64,000 bases of DNA from Pyxidicoccus caerfyrddinensis. Its GTDB lineage: Bacteria > Myxococcota > Myxococcia > Myxococcales > Myxococcaceae. Shown piece by piece: positions 54,576 through 62,766 of this stretch. A program made the translations under genes and the position numbers. The notes beneath the pieces were generated by a model. That model saw nothing but the letters and a program-made list of their open reading frames with translations. It did no database searches and was not told where the DNA came from. Position 1 is the first letter of the stretch; each line of letters starts with the position of its first letter. Location of the stretch: positions 62,001 through 126,000 of the forward strand of contig NZ_JAAIYA010000004.1 of the NCBI RefSeq assembly GCF_010894405.1, read 5' to 3'.

Positions 54576-55349
54576 TCAGGAACCGTCGCCCAGCAGGAAC
54601 GGCAGCAAGTCCTCGGCGCGTCCCAGGACTTCCTGGTCGAAGTCCGGGTGACGGGGCTGCATGGGCGTGAGGTTGAGCAGCAGCGTCCAGGCCCCCGCGT
54701 ACTTCGCTCCGCGGACGAAGTTCGAGGCGGGAGCCACCGTGCCGGACGTGCCCACCGCCAGGAAGAGGTCGCACTCGCGCAGGGCCTTCTTGGCGGCCCA
54801 CTCCGCGTCCACGGGCAGCGGCTCGTTGAACAGGGTGATGTCCGGCCGGAGCGGCTGTCCGCACCGCTCGCAGGGCGGTGCCTGCACGCGCTCGCCGAGG
54901 TCCTCGAAAGGCGGCAGCGAACACTCCGGATTGCCGCAGCGGGTGCGCAGCAGCGAGCCGTGCAATTCGACGACGTCCCGGCTGCCCGCCCGCGTGTGCA
55001 GTCCATCCACGTTCTGCGTCACCAGCGTGAAGGACCGTCCCGGCACCGGCCGCGCCTGCCACTCCGCCAGCGCCAGGTGGGCAGCGTTGGGAGATGCGAC
55101 CTGGAGGTGCTTGCGCAGCGGACCGAACAGGCTCCAGACCCGGGACGGGTCGCGGGCCAGCATGGCCGCGTCGGGAAGCTCCTCCGCTTCCGGTCGGGTC
55201 CACAGCCCACCGGGGCCGCGGTAGGTGGGCAGCCCCGAGGCGACGGAGATGCCCGCGCCGGTGAGGACCACGACATGGCGCCATGAAGTCGCCCTCAGCC
55301 GTTCGCGCAGCCGCCGCAGCTCTTCATCGCTCATGAAGGAGTCCACCAT
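54576..55349 (-). CDS. Sir2-family NAD-dependent protein deacylase
   Basis: The 257-residue sirtuin has GAGIS near residue 31, TYRGPGGLW, the catalytic TQNVDGLHTRAG, HGS, a Zn site (CGNPEC and CERCGQP), and NxxP near FNEPLP. The GTSGTVAPASNF loop closes the NAD pocket. The length suits a cobB-type enzyme. It removes acyl groups from lysines using NAD. Met6 (ATG 55334) is an alternative start; neither has a good ribosome site. It is in line with a GST gene. Confidence 0.93.
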   Translation of the reverse strand: MVDSFMSDEELRRLRERLRATSWRHVVVLTGAGISVASGLPTYRGPGGLWTRPEAEELPDAAMLARDPSRVWSLFGPLRKHLQVASPNAAHLALAEWQARPVPGRSFTLVTQNVDGLHTRAGSRDVVELHGSLLRTRCGNPECSLPPFEDLGERVQAPPCERCGQPLRPDITLFNEPLPVDAEWAAKKALRECDLFLAVGTSGTVAPASNFVRGAKYAGAWTLLLNLTPMQPRHPDFDQEVLGRAEDLLPFLLGDGS

Positions 55350-55451
55350 GCGTGCACCCTACCCCGGCCGCCTCACGCGCTCCCGCTGAGCGTCGCACCG
55401 CCGTGTCCTCCTCCGGCCCCCAGCGGCTGGACGTCCCTCTCGGGGCAGCGG

Positions 55452-56366
55452 TCAGGTCGTCTCGCGCTGCTGGCGCGCCCAGGTCTCGAAGCTCATGGGC
55501 GAAAGGCCGTAGGAACGCGCGATCTCGGGCCGTGCCAGCACCGGGGAGACGTTCATGTACGTCAGGCCTCGCGCCACGCCGGGATGCAGGCCGGCCGCGA
55601 CGGCCTCCTCGACCGTGCCGGACTGGATTGCATACTCCTTGCCGTCGAGGCGCGAGAGGATCTCGGCGACCTGAGGAAGCGTGAGCAGGTCACCCGCGAG
55701 CTGCAGCGTCACACCGCTGAACGTCGCGGGATTGTTGAGCGCCGCCGCGGCCGCCTTGCCGACGTCCTCCGGCGCGATCAGCGCGATGGGCCGGTCGGTC
55801 CTGATCACCGTGAGCAACCGGCGCCCGTCGACGAAGCAGGCGGGATCCAACATCGGTTGGTCCATGAAGGTGGCGGGCAGGATGAGGGTCCAGTGCTTGA
55901 AGCCCGCGCTGCGTACGAGGTCGCAGGTGGCAAGCTTGTTCTCCCAGTACTCCTCGTGCGACTTCCAGCGCCCCTCCGCCCAACCCTCGACGTTGCGGTG
56001 GTCGCCGACGCCGGACGTCGCGGTGTGCACGAACGTCCCGACGCCCTCGGCAAGCGCGGCCTCGACGAGGTTCCTCCCCTGCTGGCGCTCCTTGCTGAAG
56101 TCGACACCGGTCGCGGACATGATCGGTGACTGCATCGAGAAGACCGCCCGTGCCCCGGCGCAGGCAGCGCGCAACGACGCCGGATCATCGAGGTCCCCGA
56201 CGACCACCTCGGCGCCAGCCGCCGCGAGGGCCTTGGCGTTTGGCGCCTCCGGATTGCGCACCATCACGCGCACGGATGTACTGCCTTCGGCCAGCAGCGC
56301 CCGGGCGGTGGCGCCGCCCTGGCGCCCTGTGGCGGCGGTGACGAGAACGGGAGCGGTGCTGCTCAT
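55452..56366 (-). CDS. NmrA-type NAD(P)-binding protein
   Basis: The start is ATG 56366 behind AAAGGAGC; the longer frame is not protein-like. The 304-residue protein has the Rossmann fold of the NmrA/HSCARG atypical SDR group (VTAATGRQGGATARAL, VVVGDLDDPASLRAA). The active-site Tyr/Lys of normal SDRs is not conserved, as usual for NmrA-type sensors. It may sense NADP or act as an oxidoreductase. It diverges from the TetR gene and has repeated operator-like sites at its promoter, so it is likely TetR-controlled. Confidence 0.9.
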   Translation of the reverse strand: MSSTAPVLVTAATGRQGGATARALLAEGSTSVRVMVRNPEAPNAKALAAAGAEVVVGDLDDPASLRAACAGARAVFSMQSPIMSATGVDFSKERQQGRNLVEAALAEGVGTFVHTATSGVGDHRNVEGWAEGRWKSHEEYWENKLATCDLVRSAGFKHWTLILPATFMDQPMLDPACFVDGRRLLTVIRTDRPIALIAPEDVGKAAAAALNNPATFSGVTLQLAGDLLTLPQVAEILSRLDGKEYAIQSGTVEEAVAAGLHPGVARGLTYMNVSPVLARPEIARSYGLSPMSFETWARQQRETT

Positions 56367-56384
56367 TGGCAGCTCCTTTCGTAA

Positions 56385-56436
56385 GTGGGGGACCCCACCG
56401 TTTAATTCTGTGGTTGAATACGGAGGGGTCCCCCGT
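56385..56436. promoter_or_regulatory. Paired inverted operator-like sites between NmrA and TetR genes
   Basis: GGGGGACCCCACCG (56387-56400, plus) and GGGGGACCCCTCCG (56434-56421, minus) are almost identical 14-mers in inverted order with 20 AT-rich bases between. The first is part of a perfect palindrome, GTGGGG-GA-CCCCAC (56385-56398). Placed in the divergent gap, they are the best candidate for TetR binding sites, with the AT-rich core as the shared promoter. Confidence 0.6.
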
Positions 56437-56471
56437 TTGTCAAGGAAGGTTCTCGTGAGGAGCACATCGCC

Positions 56472-57023
56472 GTGGATCGTGTGAAGCCGTTGCGAGCGGA
56501 CGGGAGACGCAACCGGGAGCGGATTGTCGCGGCTGCCACGGAGCTGGTCGGCAGGGATGGCGCGCAGGCGTCGCTCGAGGAGATCGCGCGGCGGGCGGGG
56601 GTAGGCTCGGCGACCCTGCACCGGCACTTCCCGTCGCGGCACGCGCTGTTGGAGGCGGTATTCCGCGATGGGGTCGCGCAGCTCTGTGCGCGGGCAGCCG
56701 CGCAACCGGGCAAGGCTCCCGCCGCGGAGTTGGCGGCCTGGCTCGAGGAATTGACGGTCTACACCGCGACCAACCGCGGGCTTGCCGCGGTGCTGCTGAC
56801 CGGCCCGGAGGGCCTCTCGGCCGAAGAACTCTGCTGCACCGACATGCTGCGCGAGGTGTTGAACGTGCTGGTGGCACGGGCGTCATCGGTGGGCGCGATT
56901 CACGCCGGCGCCACGACGGAGGACCTGATGATGCTGGCGAACGCGATCGCCGTCGCCAACGAAGACGATCCGCTCACCGCGCGCCGGGTGCTGCGCCTCG
57001 CGCTCACCGGCATACGGCCGTGA
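56472..57023 (+). CDS. TetR-family transcriptional regulator
   Basis: The 183-residue repressor starts at GTG 56472 behind GGAG. The helix-turn-helix is ASLEEIARRAGVGSATLHRHF (about 34-54). The C-terminal ligand domain contains LAAWLEELTVYTATNRGLAA and has paired Cys in ELCCTDML. It diverges from the NmrA-type gene with paired operator-like sites between, so it probably represses both. The inducer is unknown. It converges on the gene at 57046. Confidence 0.93.
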   Translation: MDRVKPLRADGRRNRERIVAAATELVGRDGAQASLEEIARRAGVGSATLHRHFPSRHALLEAVFRDGVAQLCARAAAQPGKAPAAELAAWLEELTVYTATNRGLAAVLLTGPEGLSAEELCCTDMLREVLNVLVARASSVGAIHAGATTEDLMMLANAIAVANEDDPLTARRVLRLALTGIRP

Positions 57024-57045
57024 ACGCAGCGAGAGCGCATCCTCT

Positions 57046-58143
57046 TCAACGGAACGGAAGTGCCTTGAAGGACTTGCCGGTGGTGGTGAAGGCCAGGTGG
57101 TGTGGGAACACCGCCCAGAGCCTGCCACCGGCGACCTTGAGGAGCGGGTAGCCCGGCGCCGGTGTGGGGACCTTGAGCGGCGTGCCCTGGTCGTCGTCCA
57201 GGCGGAGGACGCGGTCGTCCAGGCTGACGAACAGGTGGTCCTTGAAGAAGGCCAGCGATTGCACGGCACCCTTGGGGAGGGCGAGCTTCCGCGCCTTGCC
57301 CCTGGCGGGGAGGCGGAACGCCTGTGCGTCGGTATGGAAGTAGAGGCTTCCTTCGGGACCCGCGCACGCGCCCGTCACGGGAAAGCGGGTGGCGTGCCGC
57401 GCGACGAGGGCCTTGTCCTCGAGCGCGAACAGACCGCCGTTGCCATACGCGTAGAGCGTGCCCGCGTGGGACAACAGGCCGCGGAGCCCTGGCTGCTCCT
57501 TGCCCACCTGCTCGAAGCTCAGCTCCTTGCCCTCGGGGGTGAGCCGCCCCAGCCCGTTCGCCGAGCACAAGCCGAAGAGGGAGCCCTCGTGGATGACACC
57601 GTCCACCAGGTCGAGCGCGACGGCCCCCGTGACCTCCCGGAGCTTCCAGCCCTTGCCCCCGCCGTCGAACGCGAGCACGGAGACACCAAAGCCCGTGAGG
57701 CCCCAGGGCGCGCCCAGGTCCCGGAGGGTGGAGGCCACGTAGCCGTAGGGAAGCGCCTTGGGCAGCTTCGTGCGCGTCCAGCCCTTGCCGTCGTGGGTCA
57801 GCAGGCGGTTGAAATCCACGTCGTAGGTGGGCTCGAAGTGCTCGACCTCGTCCTCGTCCACCGTCACCTGGTCCAGCCAGACCTGGTCGGTCCAGGGCTG
57901 GTTCCACTTCACCCTGTTGTCGAAGTCCCAGAGGTCGTCCCCGGCGACATAGCCGTAGTCGGAGTCCGGGTGCGGCGTCGCCGCCAGCACCACCACGGTG
58001 CCCTGCGCGGTGACGTGGACGTCCGCCAGTACCTGCGCGACGGAAGCCACATCCGGGGCCTTGTCCGCCTTCGCGGCGGACTTCTGCTGCTTGTCGGCTC
58101 GCGCTTGGAGCGCGGCGATGTCCGTCGGACGAGGCTTGGGCAT
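57046..58143 (-). CDS. Beta-propeller-like protein of unknown function
   Basis: The 365-residue product starts at ATG 58143; an ATG 9 bases earlier overlaps the GAAGG ribosome site. After a Lys/Ala-rich N-terminus (about 1-40), recurring beta units of about 40-50 residues with aromatic turns suggest a propeller: KGWKLREVTGAVALDLVDGV, HAGTLYAYGNGGLF and KDHLFVSLDDRVLRLDDD. No signal peptide or enzyme motif is present. I infer a cytosolic binding protein. It is convergent with the TetR gene. Confidence 0.7.
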   Translation of the reverse strand: MPKPRPTDIAALQARADKQQKSAAKADKAPDVASVAQVLADVHVTAQGTVVVLAATPHPDSDYGYVAGDDLWDFDNRVKWNQPWTDQVWLDQVTVDEDEVEHFEPTYDVDFNRLLTHDGKGWTRTKLPKALPYGYVASTLRDLGAPWGLTGFGVSVLAFDGGGKGWKLREVTGAVALDLVDGVIHEGSLFGLCSANGLGRLTPEGKELSFEQVGKEQPGLRGLLSHAGTLYAYGNGGLFALEDKALVARHATRFPVTGACAGPEGSLYFHTDAQAFRLPARGKARKLALPKGAVQSLAFFKDHLFVSLDDRVLRLDDDQGTPLKVPTPAPGYPLLKVAGGRLWAVFPHHLAFTTTGKSFKALPFR

Positions 58144-58292
58144 GGTGTACATCCTTCGCCCATCTCGGGCGGGCGTTCAACCCACCGCCACGTCCGCGCG
58201 GCCTCTCAGGTCCCGGAAAGGAACTGGGCCGTGTCGCGGCGGAACGGTGCCTGAGAACGGGTATATTCGGGTTCCCTCAGACGAGAGCACCC

Positions 58293-59375
58293 ATGCGCGC
58301 CCCTTCGAGAGTTACCGGAGTCCTGGTGTGTGCCGCGCTCGTCGGGCTCATGGCCTGGCGGTATGTCGTGGCCTCCGAGAGCAGCGTGTCTCCCGCGGGG
58401 AGCGCCGGTGCCGCGAGCGCCTCCGCGCACCCTGCCCCCCTCGATTCGAGGCGCGCCCAGACAGGCTCCCTGGTGGCCAGCGCTCCCGAGGCGCGGGAAA
58501 TCAAGGCGCGGCTCCTGGTGGCACAGCTCAGACAGAGGCTGGGCGCGGCCTACGAGCGCACCGCCGCGCGAGGGGATTTCGCGCTCACTCCCAGCCGTCT
58601 CCTGAAGAGCCTTCTCGACAGGCGCTGTGGAGCCTTGCGGAGCCACCTCGAGGAGCTCACCCCCTACCGGGCCCAGCTCCAGCTCGAGGGGCCGGACGGT
58701 GCCGCGGCGTGCCGGAGCCTCTTGTTCGGCTGGCTGAAGGAGCGCTTCGCCCTCCCCGACGACCTCACCCAGGAGCGGCTCTGGAGCATGCTGGAGCAGG
58801 TCGACTCCGAATACGAGCGGCTCGTGGTGAGTCAGTTCCCGTTCGCTTCGGACGAGGCGCTCCTCGCCGCCCACGAGCGCTTCCGTGAGGCGCGCCGCGG
58901 CATCCTCGGCCCATCAATCGAGGGGCCGCTCTTCGGTCTCTCCGATGAGCTCTTCCAGCTTCCCTACCGGGTGGACCATCTCGCCACCGATTCCCATACC
59001 TCGGTGGACCAGAAGCTCGCCGCCTGGCAGGAATGGCTCCAGCGGCTGGAGAGCGAGCACGGCGTGCGGCTTGCGTCCGTGGTGGAGCCGGTGGAGCTGG
59101 CGAAGCTCGAGCTACGGATTCGCGAGACGGCCGGCCCGCTCGGTCCGGAGCAGCAGCGGGCCGTGTACGAGCGCCATGCCGGCTCCGAGTCCGCCCTCCG
59201 GTATCTGGAGCATCAGCGGGAGCAGACGGAGCGGCGCGAGCGTCTGGACGCCTTCAACCTGGAGCGGGCGCGGCTCCTCGAGCAGCTCACTCGCTCCGGC
59301 CTGACGCCGGAGCAACTGCGTCAGCGGATGCCCGCCGTCGATCAACAATTGCTCGTCAAACATCAGTTGCAATAA
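58293..59375 (+). CDS. Lipase-chaperone (Lif)-like membrane protein
   Basis: The 360-residue protein has an N-terminal membrane anchor (GVLVCAALVGLMAWRYVV), then an Ala/Ser-rich linker, then an all-helical body. Features match lipase-specific foldases: LTQERLWSMLEQVDSEY, REARRGILGPSIEGPLFG, LATDSHTSVDQKLAAWQEWL, ALRYLEHQREQTERRERLDA and the C-terminal LTPEQLRQRM. The RxxFDY motif of canonical Lif is not seen. Foldases hold secreted lipases in the periplasm while they fold. The next gene, 27 bases on, encodes a secreted DNase-I-fold enzyme, not a classical lipase, so the client would be new. Family assignment is moderate. Confidence 0.65.
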   Translation: MRAPSRVTGVLVCAALVGLMAWRYVVASESSVSPAGSAGAASASAHPAPLDSRRAQTGSLVASAPEAREIKARLLVAQLRQRLGAAYERTAARGDFALTPSRLLKSLLDRRCGALRSHLEELTPYRAQLQLEGPDGAAACRSLLFGWLKERFALPDDLTQERLWSMLEQVDSEYERLVVSQFPFASDEALLAAHERFREARRGILGPSIEGPLFGLSDELFQLPYRVDHLATDSHTSVDQKLAAWQEWLQRLESEHGVRLASVVEPVELAKLELRIRETAGPLGPEQQRAVYERHAGSESALRYLEHQREQTERRERLDAFNLERARLLEQLTRSGLTPEQLRQRMPAVDQQLLVKHQLQ

Positions 59376-59402
59376 TCCCCTCACCGTCCCGGAAGGTCCA
59401 AG

Positions 59403-60593
59403 ATGAAAGCCCACAAGCCCAGACACTCACTCCACGTCTTGTCTGTCCTGCTGGGGCTGGTCCTCCCCGGAGCCGCCCTGGCCGAGTCCACGCCGTCGTT
59501 CGACAACCGCTACTCGAACCGTCCCGCAGAGTGGTTCGACGCCGTGAGCGAGATGGATTACTTCAACACCTCGCTCACCCGCTCCTGGCAGCTCAACGAG
59601 GCCTGCAACGACGCCGGTGCGTTCACCGTGGCGTCCTACAACATCTTCCACAACGTCCCGTTCGTCACCGACTTCGGAGACGAGATGGAGCAGAGCCTGG
59701 GGAAGGTGTTCAAGTGCGCGGACATCCTCCTGTTCCAGGAGGCCTGGGACTACGACGACATCATCCTGGATGGTCCCAAGGCCGACCTGGCCGCGCGCGG
59801 CTACGGCATGGTGACCCCCTCCGGCTACTACTGCGATGACTCCCTCGACGGGGCCATCGAGAACGACTGCAGCGGCCTGGTGATGTTCTACAAGAGCGGC
59901 ACCTCGCTGGTGAAGGAGCTCGGCTTCAAGGCCTTCACCAACGTGACGGGCTTCGACGTGCACAAGGAGAAGGGCGTCTGGGGGGCCATCTTCGCCAAGG
60001 AGGGGCGCTACTACTATGTCTTCAACACCCACCTGACCTACGGCGAGAACAGTCACCTCGACGGACATGCCGCCTCGGACGGCTCGCGCATCTCCAACAT
60101 GCAGGAGTCCCTGGCCTTCATCCAGGGGGCGGTGGCTGCCAACAAGGCCAGCTATCCTCCCGCGCACGTCCTCTTCGGGGGCGACTTCAACGCCGACTTC
60201 GACAGCACCGTCGCCAACTCCAAGGGCTACCAGCTCCTGATGCAGGCTTCCGCCAGCGGGGCATTCCTCGAGCCCTACGCCTACCGGGGCGCCGGCGCGG
60301 TGTTGGGTGGCTTCGAGACGGCGGGCTTCCAGTCCAACTGGCCCGGCACGTCCGTCGACACCGGGCCGAACGGAATGAGCACCGGCCAGAAGGGCGACTT
60401 CGACACCGTGTTGCTCGGCAAGCCCACCTGGTTTGGCACCTGCCCGGCGGCCAGCATCTCGTACAGCGGATGGGCGCCCGCCTGGAAGACGCTCGACACC
60501 CAGCAGCGCAAGTGGCCCTTCTACACCCACTCCGACCACTACGGCCGGTGGCTGAAGGTGAAGCCCGGTTGCCAGGCGCCAGGGGCTCCTTGA
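59403..60593 (+). CDS. Secreted DNase-I-fold phosphodiesterase (sphingomyelinase-like)
   Basis: The 396-residue enzyme starts at ATG 59403 behind GGAAGG and has a signal peptide ending ALAES. The endonuclease/exonuclease/phosphatase fold is shown by ASYNIFHN (Asn), LLFQEAWD (metal-binding Glu), NTHLTYG, GGDFNADF (Asp/Asn pair) and the C-terminal catalytic SDHYGRW. A neutral sphingomyelinase or phospholipase C activity is the usual role of secreted members; a nuclease is possible. It sits in an operon with a Lif-like foldase and Lnt, overlapping Lnt by 4 bases. Cys pairs suggest folding outside the cytoplasm. Confidence 0.88.
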   Translation: MKAHKPRHSLHVLSVLLGLVLPGAALAESTPSFDNRYSNRPAEWFDAVSEMDYFNTSLTRSWQLNEACNDAGAFTVASYNIFHNVPFVTDFGDEMEQSLGKVFKCADILLFQEAWDYDDIILDGPKADLAARGYGMVTPSGYYCDDSLDGAIENDCSGLVMFYKSGTSLVKELGFKAFTNVTGFDVHKEKGVWGAIFAKEGRYYYVFNTHLTYGENSHLDGHAASDGSRISNMQESLAFIQGAVAANKASYPPAHVLFGGDFNADFDSTVANSKGYQLLMQASASGAFLEPYAYRGAGAVLGGFETAGFQSNWPGTSVDTGPNGMSTGQKGDFDTVLLGKPTWFGTCPAASISYSGWAPAWKTLDTQQRKWPFYTHSDHYGRWLKVKPGCQAPGAP

Positions 60594-62032
60594 AGCGGGT
60601 CTCCACGCTCGGAGCCCTGCTGGTGGGCCTCTCGGCCCACCTCATCCTGCTCTTCCCCGCCAACCTGCTCGGGCTCGTCGCCGGGTTCGCGTGCTACTTC
60701 CACGCGCTCGGCCGGAGCGGGACACCGCGTGCCGGGTTCCTCTCCGGCTACCTGTTTGGCCTGCTGCTGGCGGCCAGCAGTCTGTATTGGCTCGTCGATG
60801 TCCTCTACGTGCTGACGCCCGGCGAGCGCCTCGTCGGTGCCGCCGTGCTCGGCGGGTTCCTGCTGCTGGTCGCGTTGCCCTATGGCCTGTGGGGGCTCGT
60901 GGCCGCCCTGCCGTCACGCCGTCCGGTGCCGGTGTATGCGCAGGCCCTCGGGCTGTGGCTCATGCAGGTGCTCGTCCACGATGTCTGGCTCGACTTTCCG
61001 TGGCTGCATTCCGGCTACTGGCTGGCCCAGGGGCCGTTCGGCGCATGGCTGGGCCTTGTCGGCGCCCGCGCGTCGGGGCTGTTGCTGCTCCACCTCTCGG
61101 CGTGTCTCGGACTGTGGAGTTGGCAGCCGAGGCCCCGGTTCCAGCTCCTCCTGGCGGTGGGGGTGTTCAGCGCCGTGCTGTTCATTCCGGTGAGCCTCCG
61201 CCCGAGCGCGGGTGCCAGGCCCGTCCGGGTGGCTGTCGTCGCCCTGGACGAGGCGAGCGCGGGCGACCGCGAGCGGGACGACCTGGAGCTGCTCTCCCGG
61301 TACGTCATGGCCACCCGGCGGGCCGATGCGGACTGGGTCATCTGGCCGGAGTCCGTCATCCGCGATGGCGAGGCGAGCATCGGCCCCTTGCGGGAGCTGC
61401 TGTCCCTGGCGGGCCGGAGGCTCTTCGCCGGTACGCTGCTGCGGGCTCGCGCCGGCACGTACAACACCCTCGTCGAGCTGGGGAGCGGCAAGCCGGTCTA
61501 TTACAAACAGAAGCTCGTGCCATTCTCGGAGTACCTGCCCGGGGAAGCCTTCCGGCGGCTCTTCGCGTGGCTCGGCGTCAATACCCTCAAGAGCCAGGTG
61601 ATTGCCGGGAGCGGGCCACAGCCGCCGCTCGACGTGGACGGCGTGGCCGTGATTCCCCTCATCTGTTTCGAGGTGGCCTTTACCGGCCTGGTCCAGCCAG
61701 ACGTGCGGCCCGCGGTGCTGCTCAACATCGGCAACGAGAGCTGGTTCCGAAGCGCCCTCATGCATCGCATGACCCTGGCGATGGGCATGGCCCGCTCGCT
61801 CGAATACGGGCTCCCGCTCGTGCGCTCCGTGACGGGCGGGTACAGCGGTTTCTTCGACCCCTCTTCCGGTGGACGCTGGGTGGCTGCGCCAGAGCAGGGC
61901 TCGGCGGAAGGCCGGGGGAGGTGGCTGTTTCCCCGGCCGGTGGCGACGCCGTACGGCCAGATGAACCGCGTGCCGCTTGTTGGCTCCGCTCGTGCCCGTG
62001 GCTCCGGAGACAACACTGCGCCCGGGCCGTAG
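60590..62032 (+). CDS. lnt: Apolipoprotein N-acyltransferase
   Basis: The start is TTG 60590, overlapping the previous stop as TTGA; the first residues LKRVS lead directly into the first membrane segment. The 480-residue protein has about seven membrane segments (to about residue 200) and a nitrilase-type periplasmic domain. The catalytic triad is seen in WPESVI (Glu), KQKLVPFSEYLPG (Lys) and PLICFEVAF (Cys). Lnt adds the third acyl chain to the N-terminal Cys of lipoproteins. It is a little shorter than the usual ~510 residues. Being in the operon of a secreted enzyme suggests a specialised paralog; a core copy may be elsewhere. Confidence 0.9.
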   Translation: MKRVSTLGALLVGLSAHLILLFPANLLGLVAGFACYFHALGRSGTPRAGFLSGYLFGLLLAASSLYWLVDVLYVLTPGERLVGAAVLGGFLLLVALPYGLWGLVAALPSRRPVPVYAQALGLWLMQVLVHDVWLDFPWLHSGYWLAQGPFGAWLGLVGARASGLLLLHLSACLGLWSWQPRPRFQLLLAVGVFSAVLFIPVSLRPSAGARPVRVAVVALDEASAGDRERDDLELLSRYVMATRRADADWVIWPESVIRDGEASIGPLRELLSLAGRRLFAGTLLRARAGTYNTLVELGSGKPVYYKQKLVPFSEYLPGEAFRRLFAWLGVNTLKSQVIAGSGPQPPLDVDGVAVIPLICFEVAFTGLVQPDVRPAVLLNIGNESWFRSALMHRMTLAMGMARSLEYGLPLVRSVTGGYSGFFDPSSGGRWVAAPEQGSAEGRGRWLFPRPVATPYGQMNRVPLVGSARARGSGDNTAPGP

Positions 62033-62343
62033 CGCACGGAGCAACGCTTCCGGGCCTGTGTCGGAGTGGAGCCCCACCGGGAATGGGCATTGCACCGCGC
62101 GGCGGAGCAGCCCCCTTCTTCCCCCGAAGGCCCCCATGCCCAGAGCGCTCGCGCGGCCACCCGCGTGGCCGCGCGAGCGCCCGGGCTCCCGGATGGGAGG
62201 GCCGGCCGCCCTGCTGCTTCGCCGGGGTGGGTTGCATCCGGCGGTGACGGTGCGCTGGTTTTCGGCGAGGAGGACGTGCGCGGGGACGACCCGCGCCAGG
62301 GCCGTGCGGCCGGGCGCACGCCCGCAGCGTCCGGGGAGGCGCC
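62033..62343. other. Intergenic region with a long hairpin
   Basis: No supported gene is seen between the lnt stop and the CBS gene. The main element is the 16-bp perfect inverted repeat at 62145-62180. The right end has GGGAGG as the ribosome site of the CBS gene. Confidence 0.5.
62145..62180. terminator. Perfect 16-bp GC hairpin downstream of lnt
   Basis: GCGCTCGCGCGGCCAC (62145-62160) and GTGGCCGCGCGAGCGC (62165-62180) are exact complements around a CCGC loop. It lies 112 bases after the lnt stop. It is the most stable hairpin in the window and has no T-tract. Confidence 0.55.
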
Positions 62344-62766
62344 ATGTCGCTCGCAAGGTTCTGTCGCAAGACGTTGGCCATCATCCAGCCCATGCAGAGC
62401 GTGGCCGAGGCCGCCGAGCTCATGCGCGGCCAGCACGTGGGCGCGCTCGTCGTCGTCGGAGACGATTTGCGCCCGGTGGGCATGCTGACCGACCGGGACA
62501 TCGTCACACGCGTGGTGGCCGAGCGGGCAGACCCCACGGCCGTTACCGTCATGGAGGTGATGACGGCCGAGCCCGCCGTCGTCAGCGTGGAGAGCTCGCT
62601 GGACCAGACGCTCTTCACCTTCAAGAAGCAGGGCGTGCGCCGCCTGCCCATCCTGGACGCGCAGGGGCGGCTGGCGGGGCTCGTGTCCCTCGACGACATG
62701 CTGGTGCTGCTGTCCGCGGAGCTGGACCAGACGGCCTCCGCCGTCCGGGCGAATCAGGGCCCGTGA
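62344..62766 (+). CDS. CBS-domain pair protein
   Basis: The 140-residue cytosolic protein starts at ATG 62344 behind GGAGG and consists of two CBS motifs (about 10-60 and 75-130): ALVVVGDDLRPVGMLTDRD, and VRRLPILDAQGRLAGLVS. CBS pairs bind adenosyl nucleotides or regulate partners. No effector domain is fused. It shares its GTGA end with the next gene, so the two are coupled if that GTG is used. Confidence 0.93.
   Translation: MSLARFCRKTLAIIQPMQSVAEAAELMRGQHVGALVVVGDDLRPVGMLTDRDIVTRVVAERADPTAVTVMEVMTAEPAVVSVESSLDQTLFTFKKQGVRRLPILDAQGRLAGLVSLDDMLVLLSAELDQTASAVRANQGP

Noticed and set aside
54436-54590. A plus-strand frame reading LLRQDASAYAFALAHAL and KLACYLDPLG, reminiscent of a TIR-domain start, just beyond the sirtuin gene.
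   Set aside because: Only about 40 residues long, no start or ribosome site, and its end overlaps the sirtuin gene on the other strand. A Sir2/TIR defence pair is tempting but unsupported; at most a remnant.
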